From contig DASZZZ010000040.1 in assembly GCA_036260375.1 (NCBI GenBank), positions 1-64,000 of the forward strand: DNA of 64,000 bases, given 5' to 3'. A program made the translations under genes and the position numbers. Positions 9,097-16,303 of this stretch are shown piece after piece (position 1 is the stretch's first letter; the number at the start of each line of letters is the position of its first letter). The notes beneath the pieces are model-generated. The model was not told the origin of the DNA and searched no databases. It worked only from the letters and a program-made list of their open reading frames with translations. Source of the stretch: DASZZZ01 sp036260375 (GTDB lineage: Bacteria; Actinomycetota; CADDZG01; WHSQ01).

Positions 9097-9129
9097 GGAC
9101 AAGTTGTGGACGATTTGGGGACGAACGAG
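9097..9129. repeat. Three GGAC repeats at 11-bp spacing upstream of the ncRNA promoter
   Basis: GGAC occurs at 9097, 9108 and 9119, exactly 11 bp apart, in the sequence beginning GGACAAGTTGTGGACG. An inverted GTCCAC lies just upstream at 9081. The block ends about 40 bp before the -35 box at 9168. One-turn spacing suggests a protein binding on one face of the helix, possibly an activator or repressor of the RNA promoter. GTGGAC partly resembles a DnaA box, but the match is imperfect. Regulatory function is inferred from spacing only. Confidence 0.4.
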
Positions 9130-9167
9130 ATTGTTTCGCGCTCCACCGACGCATCGCCGTCTTTCCA

Positions 9168-9196
9168 TTGACACCCCCATGCCACGTCTCTAGTGT
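9168..9196 (+). promoter_or_regulatory. Consensus sigma-70-type promoter of the candidate ncRNA
   Basis: The -35 box TTGACA (9168-9173) and the -10 box TAGTGT (9191-9196) are separated by exactly 17 bp. The predicted transcription start is near 9203-9204, which is the first base of the long closing stem described next. No ORF with coding bias begins downstream until 9842. A perfect -35 is rare in this GC-rich window, which suggests strong expression. Confidence 0.75.
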
Positions 9197-9203
9197 CACG
9201 CAC

Positions 9204-9611
9204 GTCCCAAGCAGCCAGCCGCAAGCGGGAACGCCGGACCCTCCTCGGAGGGACCGGCCGGTGACCCGAAGGCCGCAGCGCTTCGAGCGAGCGGCGGCGG
9301 GGGGGCCCCGGTTCGCCGGAGCCGCTCCGCATCGAGGGCGCCGAACCCGGCGGCGTGACGGGCTCAGGCCCGGAGCGCCGGCGGGAACCGGAGCGGACGG
9401 CGGGACGGTGGGTGTGACGACGGGCCTCGGCTCGCCGGCGCACCGCACCCGGGCGGCCCTGCCGCTCCGGGGAGCCGTCTCGCCGGGCCACGGGGGAGCG
9501 GCCGACGGGCCGTGGCCTCCGGGCGGCGCGCCGGACGCCGCCGGTTCGCCGGCGGCGGCGACGACGCACCCGCACCGGCCGGGGCGTCACGCACGGCTGG
9601 TTGCTTGGGAC
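9204..9611 (+). ncRNA. Candidate large structured non-coding RNA, about 410 nt (up to about 500 nt with its 3' hairpin)
   Basis: The 17 bases at 9204-9220 (GTCCCAAGCAGCCAGCC) pair with 9595-9611 (GGCTGGTTGCTTGGGAC) with a single G-U, closing the whole RNA end to end. Inside are an 8-bp stem with a UUCG loop (9537-9556), an 8-bp stem GGCCACGG/CCGTGGCC (9486-9517), a CCCUC-CUCG-GAGGG hairpin near 9240 and further UUCG loops. The 5' end coincides with the predicted start of a consensus promoter, and a terminator-like hairpin follows. I looked for RNase P (GAGGAAAGTCC), tmRNA and SRP signature sequences and did not find them. The class is unknown to me, and a long leader of the DUF4193 gene remains an alternative. 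Confidence 0.68.
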
Positions 9612-9624
9612 TTTGACATGGACG

Positions 9625-9705
9625 GACCCGAGTGGCTCGAGGACAACGCTCCAATAACCGGCCGAGGCCGGCTACCGAGCGGCCCCGACGGTCACTCGGG
9701 TCTTT
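9625..9705 (+). terminator. Terminator-like branched hairpin after the ncRNA
   Basis: GACCCGAGTG (9625-9634) is perfectly complementary to CACTCGGGTC (9693-9702), and TTT follows directly. An inner hairpin CCGGC-CGAG-GCCGG lies between the arms. The short T run makes it a modest intrinsic terminator by textbook rules, so it may instead be a 3' domain of the RNA. It ends about 135 nt before the DUF4193 start. Confidence 0.5.
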
Positions 9706-9711
9706 CCATTG
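9700..9711. repeat. Second copy of a 12-bp direct repeat flanking the ncRNA
   Basis: GTCTTTCCATTG at 9700-9711 is identical to 9159-9170, where its last TTG is the start of the -35 box. The two copies are 541 bp apart and bracket the RNA, its promoter spacer and its 3' hairpin. This could be a duplicated promoter element or the scar of an insertion or duplication event. The stretch from 9712 to 9841 otherwise shows no gene; it contains only a possible weak promoter for DUF4193. Confidence 0.5.
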
Positions 9712-9841
9712 TGGCATCGTGACGCGCGCGTGGGGTGGCGGTCGCGGACGGCGGGGGATCGACGCGCGCCGTCGTCGCCGATACGCCCGCTGGACGCGTA
9801 GGGTTGTGGCACCGCCCGATGCACCGACGGAGGAACGACGA

Positions 9842-10246
9842 GTGTCAGCACGAGACCCAGAGCTCCGCACGACCGACACAGAGGACGACGACGACCTCGA
9901 GGACCTCGAGAGCCCGGTCGACGACGCCGACGAGCCGGTGCTCGAAGACGAGGCCGTCGTGGCCGCGGCTCCGGACGAGGACGACGCCGACGACGACGCG
10001 TCGACCAGCCTCGAGGAGCTCCTCGCGCAGCGCGCGTCGGCGCGGCGCGCGGCCGACGACGCCGACGAGGACGACGACCTCCTGTCGTTGGCGACGGAGA
10101 AGGACGCCACCGTCGCCGAGCCGCTGCCCATCAAGGTGACCCCGATAAAGGACCGGCGCGAGTTCGTGTGCCGCCGGTGCCACCTCGTCAAGGCGCGCAG
10201 CCAGCTCGCGGACGCCGACCGCGTCCTGTGCCGCGACTGCGTCTAG
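9842..10246 (+). CDS. DUF4193 family protein
   Basis: A 134-residue protein with a very acidic, disordered N-terminal half and a conserved C-terminal part beginning TSLEELLAQRASARRA. It ends in a four-Cys zinc-ribbon-like segment, EFVCRRCHLVKARSQLAD...VLCRDCV. This matches the actinobacterial DUF4193 pattern (acidic tail, SLEEL, CxxC...CxxC). The start is GTG 9842 with GGAGGAACG upstream; longer upstream frames have no coding support. The function is unknown; zinc binding and a nucleic-acid or RNA-polymerase contact are guesses from composition. Confidence 0.8.
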   Translation: MSARDPELRTTDTEDDDDLEDLESPVDDADEPVLEDEAVVAAAPDEDDADDDASTSLEELLAQRASARRAADDADEDDDLLSLATEKDATVAEPLPIKVTPIKDRREFVCRRCHLVKARSQLADADRVLCRDCV

Positions 10247-10265
10247 CGAGCCGCTCCGCGCGGCG

Positions 10266-11777
10266 ATGAGCGCGCCCGCCACGCGCACGCGCGCGCCGCG
10301 CGTCGCGCGCGCCGGCGCCGCGGGCGTCGTCGCGCTCGCGGGCGTCGCGCTCGCGCTGTCGTATCCCGAAGCCGACCTGACCCCGCTCGCGTGGGTGTCG
10401 GTGGCGCCGCTGCTCGTCGTCGCGGGACGGGCGCGCGTCGCGGGCGGCGCCGCGCTCGGCGCGCTGTTCGGCGCCGCGTTCTTCGGCGTGCTGATCGAGT
10501 GGATCCACCACGTCGGATGGGTGGCGTGGGCGCTCCTGGTGGCGCTGCAGGCGTCGTTTCTCGCCGCGTTCGGCGCCGCGTGGGCGTTCGTCGCGCCGCG
10601 CACGCCGTCGTGGGCGCGTCCGGTGGTCGCGGCGTCGCTGTGGGTCGCCGTCGAGGCGGCGCGCGCGTCGTTTCCCCTCGGCGGCTTCTCGTGGGGCCAG
10701 CTGGCGCAGAGCCAGCACGACGCCGCGTGGGTGCTGCGGGCCGCCGCGGTCGGCGGGGGATGGGCGGTGGCGTGGCTCGTGGTCGCGTGCAACGCGCTGC
10801 TGTCCGAGGCGTGGGCGAGGCGCCGCGCGGCGCGGCGCGCGCTCGGGCTCGCGGCGCTGGCGGCGCTCGTCGCGGCGGCTCCGGCGGCGCTCCCGCACCC
10901 CGCGGCCGGCGGCGCGCGCGTGCGCGTGGCGATCGTGCAGGGCAACGTGCCGCGCGCGTTCGCCGGCCCGCTGTTCGACAAGGAGATGGCGATCACGTCG
11001 AGCCACGCGCGCCTCACCGAGACGGTCGCGGGGCGCGACGTCGACCTCGTCGTGTGGCCCGAGAGCGCGGTGGGCCTCGATCCGCAGCGCGTCGCGCCGG
11101 CCCGCGCGCGCATCGAGTCCGCGGCGCGCGCCGCGTCGGCGCCGATGATCGTCGGCGCGAACCTCGACGTCGACGACGACCGCTACCGCGTCGTCGCGCT
11201 GCACGTGTCGCCCGAGGGACGCGTCGTCGACCGCTACGTCAAGACGCACCTGGTGCCGTTCGGCGAGTACGTCCCCGGACGCGACGCGCTGGCGTGGATA
11301 CCGATGTTGGACCAGGTGCCGCGCGACGCGGTGCCGGGCGACGACCCGACCCTGTTCCGCATCGCGGGGGGCACGGTCGCCCCCGTGATCTCGTTCGAGG
11401 GCGACTTCGGCCCCCTCGTGCGCGACCGCATCGCGCGCGGCGGACGCCTGCTCGTGGTCGCGACCAACACGTCGACGTGGGCCGAGTCGTGGGCGTCCGC
11501 GCAGCATGTCGCGTTCTCGCAGGTGCGCGCCGCCGAGAACGGCGTGTGGGTCGCGCACGCCGCGATCAGCGGCATCTCCGCGTTCGTACGGCCCGACGGC
11601 TCGGTCGCGTCGTCGACGGGTCTGTGGACCGCCGAATCGCTCGTCCACGACGTCGAGTTCGCGCGCGCGCCGACGTTCTACGCGCGCACGGGGGACTGGT
11701 TGCCGGTCGCGTCTCTGGCGGTCGCCGTCGTCGCGTTCGTCGCCGCGGCCCGCGGCCGTGTCCGGCGCAAACGGTAG
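10266..11777 (+). CDS. lnt: Apolipoprotein N-acyltransferase homologue with catalytic Cys replaced by Ser
   Basis: Membrane enzyme family that N-acylates the lipoprotein amino-terminal Cys. It has 503 residues: several N-terminal transmembrane helices (to about residue 210) and then a periplasmic nitrilase-like domain. The catalytic Glu is in LVVWPESAVG and the Lys in VKTHLVPFGEYVPG. At the third triad position the codon at 11391-11393 is TCG, giving VISFEGDF (Ser376) where the family has Cys. The enzyme may therefore be inactive or altered, or the base may be a sequencing error. It is followed after 10 nt by a polyprenol-phosphate mannosyltransferase; in mycobacteria these two domains are fused (Ppm1). 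Confidence 0.83.
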   Translation: MSAPATRTRAPRVARAGAAGVVALAGVALALSYPEADLTPLAWVSVAPLLVVAGRARVAGGAALGALFGAAFFGVLIEWIHHVGWVAWALLVALQASFLAAFGAAWAFVAPRTPSWARPVVAASLWVAVEAARASFPLGGFSWGQLAQSQHDAAWVLRAAAVGGGWAVAWLVVACNALLSEAWARRRAARRALGLAALAALVAAAPAALPHPAAGGARVRVAIVQGNVPRAFAGPLFDKEMAITSSHARLTETVAGRDVDLVVWPESAVGLDPQRVAPARARIESAARAASAPMIVGANLDVDDDRYRVVALHVSPEGRVVDRYVKTHLVPFGEYVPGRDALAWIPMLDQVPRDAVPGDDPTLFRIAGGTVAPVISFEGDFGPLVRDRIARGGRLLVVATNTSTWAESWASAQHVAFSQVRAAENGVWVAHAAISGISAFVRPDGSVASSTGLWTAESLVHDVEFARAPTFYARTGDWLPVASLAVAVVAFVAAARGRVRRKR

Positions 11778-11787
11778 GGTGAGCGCG

Positions 11788-12552
11788 ATGCGGGTCCCAC
11801 GTCCGGCGGGACGGGCGCTGGTCGTCGTCCCCACCTACAACGAGGCCGCGAGCGTCGCGGACGTCGCGCGGCGTCTGTTCGAGGCGGCCCCCGGCGTCGA
11901 GCTGCTCGTGGTCGACGACGCGTCGCGCGACGGCACCGCCGGCGTCGTTCGATCCCTCGCGGCGGGCCGCGCCGGGGTCCACCTCGTCGAGAGGCCGGGA
12001 AAGCAGGGTCTCGGCACCGCCTACGTCGCGGGCTTCCGGTGGGCGATGGCGCGCGGCTACGACGCGGTCGTCGAGATGGACGCGGACGGCAGCCACGACC
12101 CGGCGAGCGTGCCGGCGCTGCTCGACGCGCTCCGCGACGCCGACCTCGCGATCGGATCGCGCTACGTGCCCGGAGGCCGCATCCACAACTGGGGACTCCT
12201 GCGCAGGCTGCTGTCGCGCGCCGGCAACCTCTACGCGCGCGCGTGGCTCGGCTTCGACGTGAAGGACTCGACGAGCGGCTTCCGCGCGTTTCGCGTCGCG
12301 TGGCTGGAGCGCGAGGAGCTCGCGGACGTGCGCTCGGAGGGCTACGCGTTCCAGATCGAGATGACGCGCCGCGTGCACCGCGCCGGCGGGCGCGTCGTCG
12401 AGGTGCCCATCACGTTCACCGAGCGCATGCACGGCAAGTCGAAGCTGAGCCGTCGCATCGTGCTGGAGGCGCTCGTGGAGGTGGCGCGGTGGGGGATACG
12501 AGACCGTCTGCGCACGACGCGCGAGCGCGCGCTCGGCGAGCCGCGCCCGTGA
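11788..12552 (+). CDS. ppm1: Polyprenol monophosphomannose synthase (GT2)
   Basis: Makes polyprenyl-phosphate-mannose, the donor for lipoglycan and protein mannosylation, on the inner membrane face. It has 254 residues. GT2 features are LVVVPTYNEA at the N-terminus, the VVDDASRDGT loop, and the DxD-type VVEMDADGSHDP motif. ITFTERMHGKSKLSRR near the end is typical of dolichol-phosphate mannose synthases. There is no C-terminal membrane domain, as in the catalytic half of mycobacterial Ppm1. I chose ATG 11788 (an in-frame GTG lies at 11779). It probably supplies the mannosyltransferase at 16304-17464. Confidence 0.87.
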   Translation: MRVPRPAGRALVVVPTYNEAASVADVARRLFEAAPGVELLVVDDASRDGTAGVVRSLAAGRAGVHLVERPGKQGLGTAYVAGFRWAMARGYDAVVEMDADGSHDPASVPALLDALRDADLAIGSRYVPGGRIHNWGLLRRLLSRAGNLYARAWLGFDVKDSTSGFRAFRVAWLEREELADVRSEGYAFQIEMTRRVHRAGGRVVEVPITFTERMHGKSKLSRRIVLEALVEVARWGIRDRLRTTRERALGEPRP

Positions 12553-12583
12553 CGCGCGGCGGCCGCGACACGGGAGGGGAGCG

Positions 12584-13393
12584 GTGCGCGTCCTGGTGAT
12601 CGGCGACATGGAGGGGGTCGCGGGGATCTGCCGGTGGGAGCAGGTCACCGGCGGCAAGCCGCTCTACGAGGAGTGCCGCAAGCTCTACACCGAGGAGATG
12701 AACGCCGCGGTGCGCGGCGCGCGCGCGGGCGGCGCCACCGACGTCGTCGTCATGGACTGCCACGGCGCGGGCGGCGGGTGGTCGTTCAACTCGCTCGTGC
12801 CGGAGCTCCTCGACGACGGATGCGAGTGGGTCGTCCAGTCGCGCTGGACCGAGTACACCGAGGTGCTCGAGCAGGGCTGCGACGCGGCGCTGTTCGTCGG
12901 CATGCACGCGATGGCGGGGACCGCCGACGGCGTGCTGAGCCACACGGTCAGCGGCACGCAGTGGCACCAGCTCGAGTTCAACGGCGTGCCGGTGGGCGAG
13001 ACGGCGATCAACGCCGCGCTGTGCGGGACGTGGGGTTGTCCGGTCGTCATGGTGACCGGCGACCGCGCCGTGTGCCGCGAGGCGCGCGCGTTGCTCGGCG
13101 ACGACGTCGCGACCGTCGAGGTCAAGCAGGGCCTCGGACGCTTCAGCGCGCGCCACGTCGCGCCGGCGCGCGCCCGGGCCGCGATCGAGGACGCCGCGCG
13201 CGCCGCGGTGCGCGCCCCGCGCGTCGCGCCGTACGACCCGGGCTCGCCGTGCACGATCGAGGTCGAGCTCGCGAGCCCGGAGCACGCGCAGCCCTACGAG
13301 CACCGCCCGGGCGTCGAGCGCCTGTCGGGCCGCAGGATCGCAGCGCGCGCCGACGACTGGCTGACGGCGTGGAACCTCGTCTACGTCGACTAG
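12584..13393 (+). CDS. M55-family D-aminopeptidase (DppA-like)
   Basis: Zinc D-amino peptidase family that cleaves D-Ala-containing dipeptides; 269 residues. The N-terminal VIGDMEGVAGI provides Asp and Glu metal ligands, VMDCHGAGGG supplies a His, and FVGMHAMAG another His of the binuclear site. The start is GTG 12584 with GGAGGGGAGC upstream, 31 nt after ppm1. The last four bases overlap the convergent VOC gene. A role in recycling cell-wall peptides or in peptide use is likely from the family. Without an adjacent dpp transporter the pathway is uncertain. Confidence 0.83.
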   Translation: MRVLVIGDMEGVAGICRWEQVTGGKPLYEECRKLYTEEMNAAVRGARAGGATDVVVMDCHGAGGGWSFNSLVPELLDDGCEWVVQSRWTEYTEVLEQGCDAALFVGMHAMAGTADGVLSHTVSGTQWHQLEFNGVPVGETAINAALCGTWGCPVVMVTGDRAVCREARALLGDDVATVEVKQGLGRFSARHVAPARARAAIEDAARAAVRAPRVAPYDPGSPCTIEVELASPEHAQPYEHRPGVERLSGRRIAARADDWLTAWNLVYVD

Positions 13394-13803
13394 ACGCCGC
13401 CGCTCGGGCCCCCCGTCGGCTGCACGCAGAACTCGTTGCCCTCGGGATCGGTCAGCACCGTCCACGTCTCGCCGTAGGCCGACACCTCCGGGGCCCGCAC
13501 GACGCGCGCGCCGAGGGCGGTGAGGCGGGCCACCTCGGCGTCCATGTCGGCCACGCCGACGTCGAGGTGGACCCGGTTCTTGGCGACCTTCGGCTCCGGC
13601 ACGCGCTGGAAGTACAGGCGCGGCCGCGCGCCCGACGGGTCGCGCGCCGCGGCCCACGAGCCCGCCAGCTCCGGGCGGCGCGCGACGACGTCGGCGTCGG
13701 CCGGCCTCGGCGCCTCGACCTCGTAGCCGAGCGCGGCGGCCCAGAACTCCGCCAGCGACGCGGGGTCGCGGCAGTCGATCGTGACCTGGAGCGTGGACCT
13801 CAC
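13390..13803 (-). CDS. VOC-superfamily (glyoxalase-like) protein
   Basis: A 137-residue VOC-fold protein. It opens with LQVTIDCRDPASLAEFWAAA and shows a second half with VHLDVGVADMDAEVARL and the closing DPEGNEFCVQ strand, like the paralogue at 2640. It is transcribed alone, with a plausible promoter at 13856-13884. The Arg-rich middle is longer than in the other copy. The reaction is unknown; antibiotic-binding, glyoxalase and dioxygenase relatives exist. Confidence 0.78.
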   Translation of the reverse strand: MRSTLQVTIDCRDPASLAEFWAAALGYEVEAPRPADADVVARRPELAGSWAAARDPSGARPRLYFQRVPEPKVAKNRVHLDVGVADMDAEVARLTALGARVVRAPEVSAYGETWTVLTDPEGNEFCVQPTGGPSGGV

Positions 13804-13855
13804 GGGCCGAGCGTAGCCGCCCGTCGCCCGCCGTCCGAGGCCGGGGAGAATCGCC

Positions 13856-13884
13856 CATAATCGCGGTTATGTAAAGTTACGCAA
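13856..13884 (-). promoter_or_regulatory. Putative promoter of the VOC gene with an AT-rich near-palindrome
   Basis: On the minus strand TTGCGT (13879-13884) and ATTATG (13856-13861) are 17 bp apart, about 50 nt before the VOC start. The region is unusually AT-rich for the window, and the overlapping ATAATCGCGGTTAT is a palindrome with one mismatch, a possible operator. The rest of 13804-13953 shows nothing else. Confidence 0.4.
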
Positions 13885-13953
13885 CGACCCGCCCGACGCT
13901 GCCTCGTCGTGCGCCGCCGACCGAGCTCCCCCCGTCCACCGGAGCACCGGCCG

Positions 13954-14637
13954 TCACGGCGCGCCGAGCGCGGCGAGGACGGCGGCGCGCGCGATGACGC
14001 GCGGCGCGTCCGGGAGCGGCCCGTCGGTGCAGACCGCGACGAAGTGGTCGGCGTCGATGCGCCAGCGCGCGAAGCGCCACGGCCCCCCGACGTCGGCCCC
14101 GGGCGCCAGCACCGGCCGGCCTCGCTCGAGGGCGTCCGGGTCGAAGCCGAACGAGTCGAGCGGCGTCTGCAGGCCCCGGCCGGTCGCCTTGACGAGCGCC
14201 TCCTTGAGCGTCCACAGCTCGAAGAAGCGCTCGTCTCCCCCGGCGGCGAGGTAGCGGCGCTCGGAGGGCGAGAACACGCGCCGGGCGAGGCCCGGGTCGA
14301 CGGCGCGCACCATCTCGACGTCGACGCCGATGCGCCCGCGCCCGCACGCGCCGCACGCGACCCAGCGTCCCGAGTGCGACGCGTTGACGTCGCCCGGCCA
14401 CCCGGCGGGCCACGCCAGCGCGGGACGGTCGAGCTCGCCGCGCACGATCTCCACGTCGGCCGCGGCGATCCCCGCGTGGCGCGCCGCCAGGGTGCGCACG
14501 AGCAGCGCCGCGAGCAGCGCCCGCATGCGGTCGTCGGCGAAGCGATAGCGCCCGATGCGCGCCCGCTCGGCGGCGGGCAGCGGCGCGACCGCGGAGTCGA
14601 ACGCGGCTCCCTCGAGCGGCTCCCCGAGCTCGACCAC
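13954..14637 (-). CDS. 4'-phosphopantetheinyl transferase (Sfp type)
   Basis: Activates carrier proteins by moving phosphopantetheine from CoA to a Ser. It has 227 residues. The signature motifs are IGVDVEMVR (GxDxE, magnesium binding) and FFELWTLKEALVKATG (WxxKEA). The length suits the Sfp/Gsp subgroup rather than the short AcpS. I chose GTG 14637, 11 nt after the stop of the upstream glycosylase gene; longer frames run into that gene. No polyketide or peptide synthetase lies nearby, so it probably serves carrier proteins elsewhere. Confidence 0.8.
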   Translation of the reverse strand: MVELGEPLEGAAFDSAVAPLPAAERARIGRYRFADDRMRALLAALLVRTLAARHAGIAAADVEIVRGELDRPALAWPAGWPGDVNASHSGRWVACGACGRGRIGVDVEMVRAVDPGLARRVFSPSERRYLAAGGDERFFELWTLKEALVKATGRGLQTPLDSFGFDPDALERGRPVLAPGADVGGPWRFARWRIDADHFVAVCTDGPLPDAPRVIARAAVLAALGAP

Positions 14638-14648
14638 GACGAGCTCGG

Positions 14649-15284
14649 CTAGTCCGGGAGCAGGGTCCCCGAGGCCTGCCACAGGTACCACGCGGCGATC
14701 GTGCGGTAGGGGCGGAAGCGCTCCCCCAGCGCGTCGAGCTCCGTGGGGGCCGGCGGCGCGCCGAGGCCGTACGCGCGCGCGTACCCGCGCCGCACGGCGA
14801 GGTCGCCGACGGGCCACACGTCGAGACGTCGCAGCTGGAAGACGAGGAACATCTCGGCGGTCCAGCGCCCGATCCCCCGCACCGCCGAGAGGCGCTCGAC
14901 GAGCTCGTCGTCGCCGAGACGGTCGAGGTCGTCGAGCGGCACGGTGCCGTCGAGCGACCGGCGCGCGAGGTCGGTCACCGCGGCGGCCTTGGCCCCCGAC
15001 AGGCCCGCGGCGCGCAGCTCGTCCTCGGTCGCGGCGAGCACCCCCTCGGGCGTCGGACGCCCGCCGAGCAGCGCCACGACGCGCCCGTGGATCGCGCCGG
15101 CGGCGTGCCCCGCGAGCTGCTGGAACACGATCGCGCGCAGCAGCGCGCCGAACGCGTCGTCGTGCGGCGGGCGCAGCTCGCACGGACCGGCGAGCTCGAT
15201 CAGCCGCGCCATGACCTCGTCGCGGCGCGCGAGCTCGGCGGCGCCCGCGGCGAGCGCCTCGGCCTCGGGGGCCGCGCGCGTCAT
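14649..15284 (-). CDS. DNA-3-methyladenine glycosylase II-like (AlkA/HhH-GPD)
   Basis: Base-excision repair glycosylase for alkylated bases; 211 residues. The helix-hairpin-helix lies around LSAVRGIGRWTAEMFL, followed by VWPVGDLAVRRGY containing the catalytic Asp of the GPD motif. AFGALLRAIVFQQLAG is the typical opening helix. It is shorter than E. coli AlkA and lacks its N-terminal domain, as in many actinobacterial homologues. It is separated from the multicopper oxidase by 4 nt and precedes the PPTase on the same strand. Confidence 0.85.
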   Translation of the reverse strand: MTRAAPEAEALAAGAAELARRDEVMARLIELAGPCELRPPHDDAFGALLRAIVFQQLAGHAAGAIHGRVVALLGGRPTPEGVLAATEDELRAAGLSGAKAAAVTDLARRSLDGTVPLDDLDRLGDDELVERLSAVRGIGRWTAEMFLVFQLRRLDVWPVGDLAVRRGYARAYGLGAPPAPTELDALGERFRPYRTIAAWYLWQASGTLLPD

Positions 15285-15288
15285 AGGG

Positions 15289-16260
15289 TCATCGGCCGTG
15301 CGACGAGCGCCACTCGCGCACCGCGGCGCGCGTCTGCGGGTCGAGCGTGCCGTCCGCCTGGCGGACGACGAACAGGCCCTCCATGCCGGCGTCGGAGTGG
15401 TTCTGGACGTGACAGTGGTACATCCACGCGCCCGGCCCGACGTCCTCGCCGGCGACGATCTGGAACCCGAACGAGTCCCCCGGCCCGACGGTGCGGTTGT
15501 CGACCACGACCGCGTCCTCCGCCGGCGTCGCCGGGTGGCCCGTGCGCGTGTCGGCCCAGCGGTGGCCGTGGAGATGGAACGTGTGGAACAGGTCGCCGTG
15601 CCCGATGACGACGAACTCGACGCGCTCGCCGAGGTTGGCGCGCGGCATCGGGGTGTGCGGCGCGCGCTCGAGGTTGAACGCGACGCCCGACATCACCAGG
15701 ACCTTGGGGCGCCGGTCCGGCACGGGGTCGCCGGCGCGGCGCACGATCAACGCGCCGAACAGACCGCGCGCGATGCCCTTGGTCCCGTGCGGCGTGCCCA
15801 TGCAGTGGTCGTGGTAGTGCCAGTAGCCGGCCGACCCGGGACGGACGGTGCCGTCGGTGCGCGCCGACGGCGCGTGCGTCGACCACACGAACGTGCGCTG
15901 GCGCCCGGGCGCGACGCAGCCGTCGTTGAGCGGCGTGCCGTCGCTCGCGACGGTGTAGTCGACGCCGTGCGCGTGCGCGCTCACGCGCTCCGCCGCGCGG
16001 TTGACGAGCGTCACCTCGACGCAGTCGCCCTCGGTCAGCTGGATCGTCGGCCCCGGCACCTTGACGTTGTCCGGAGAGCGGCCGTATCCGATGCGTCCGT
16101 CGGGGAGCTCGTCGGCGTACAGGGTGATCGACTGGGTCGGCTGCGCGCACGCCTGCGGTCCCTCGGCCCCCGCGGTCGCGCGCCGGTCGTCGGCGGGCAG
16201 CGACGCGAGCGCGAGCGCGACGACGCACGCGACCGCGGCGCCCGCAATCGTCCTCGTCAT
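15289..16260 (-). CDS. Two-domain multicopper oxidase (small laccase-like), secreted
   Basis: A 323-residue copper oxidase with an N-terminal signal segment (VACVVALALASLPA). The copper motifs are in order: SAHAHG, WHYHDHCMG, HTFHLHGH and HCHVQNHSDAGMEG, the last giving the type 1 site Cys with an axial Met. Two cupredoxin domains rather than three place it with small laccases or two-domain oxidases that work as trimers. Likely roles are copper, manganese or phenolic oxidation outside the membrane. It is followed closely by alkA. A cupredoxin-like lipoprotein at 62335 is another exported copper candidate, but nothing links them. Confidence 0.87.
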   Translation of the reverse strand: MTRTIAGAAVACVVALALASLPADDRRATAGAEGPQACAQPTQSITLYADELPDGRIGYGRSPDNVKVPGPTIQLTEGDCVEVTLVNRAAERVSAHAHGVDYTVASDGTPLNDGCVAPGRQRTFVWSTHAPSARTDGTVRPGSAGYWHYHDHCMGTPHGTKGIARGLFGALIVRRAGDPVPDRRPKVLVMSGVAFNLERAPHTPMPRANLGERVEFVVIGHGDLFHTFHLHGHRWADTRTGHPATPAEDAVVVDNRTVGPGDSFGFQIVAGEDVGPGAWMYHCHVQNHSDAGMEGLFVVRQADGTLDPQTRAAVREWRSSHGR

Positions 16261-16303
16261 GCGCGCTCCCCTCCTCGTCGTGACGGCCCCTGGTGCGAGC
16301 GCC

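Noticed and set aside
9204..9611. RNase P RNA, tmRNA or SRP RNA
   Set aside because: The length suits RNase P, but GAGGAAAGTCC and the other conserved blocks are absent. No tmRNA tag reading frame or tRNA-like ends are seen. A short AAGCAGCCA match to SRP RNA is not in the right context.
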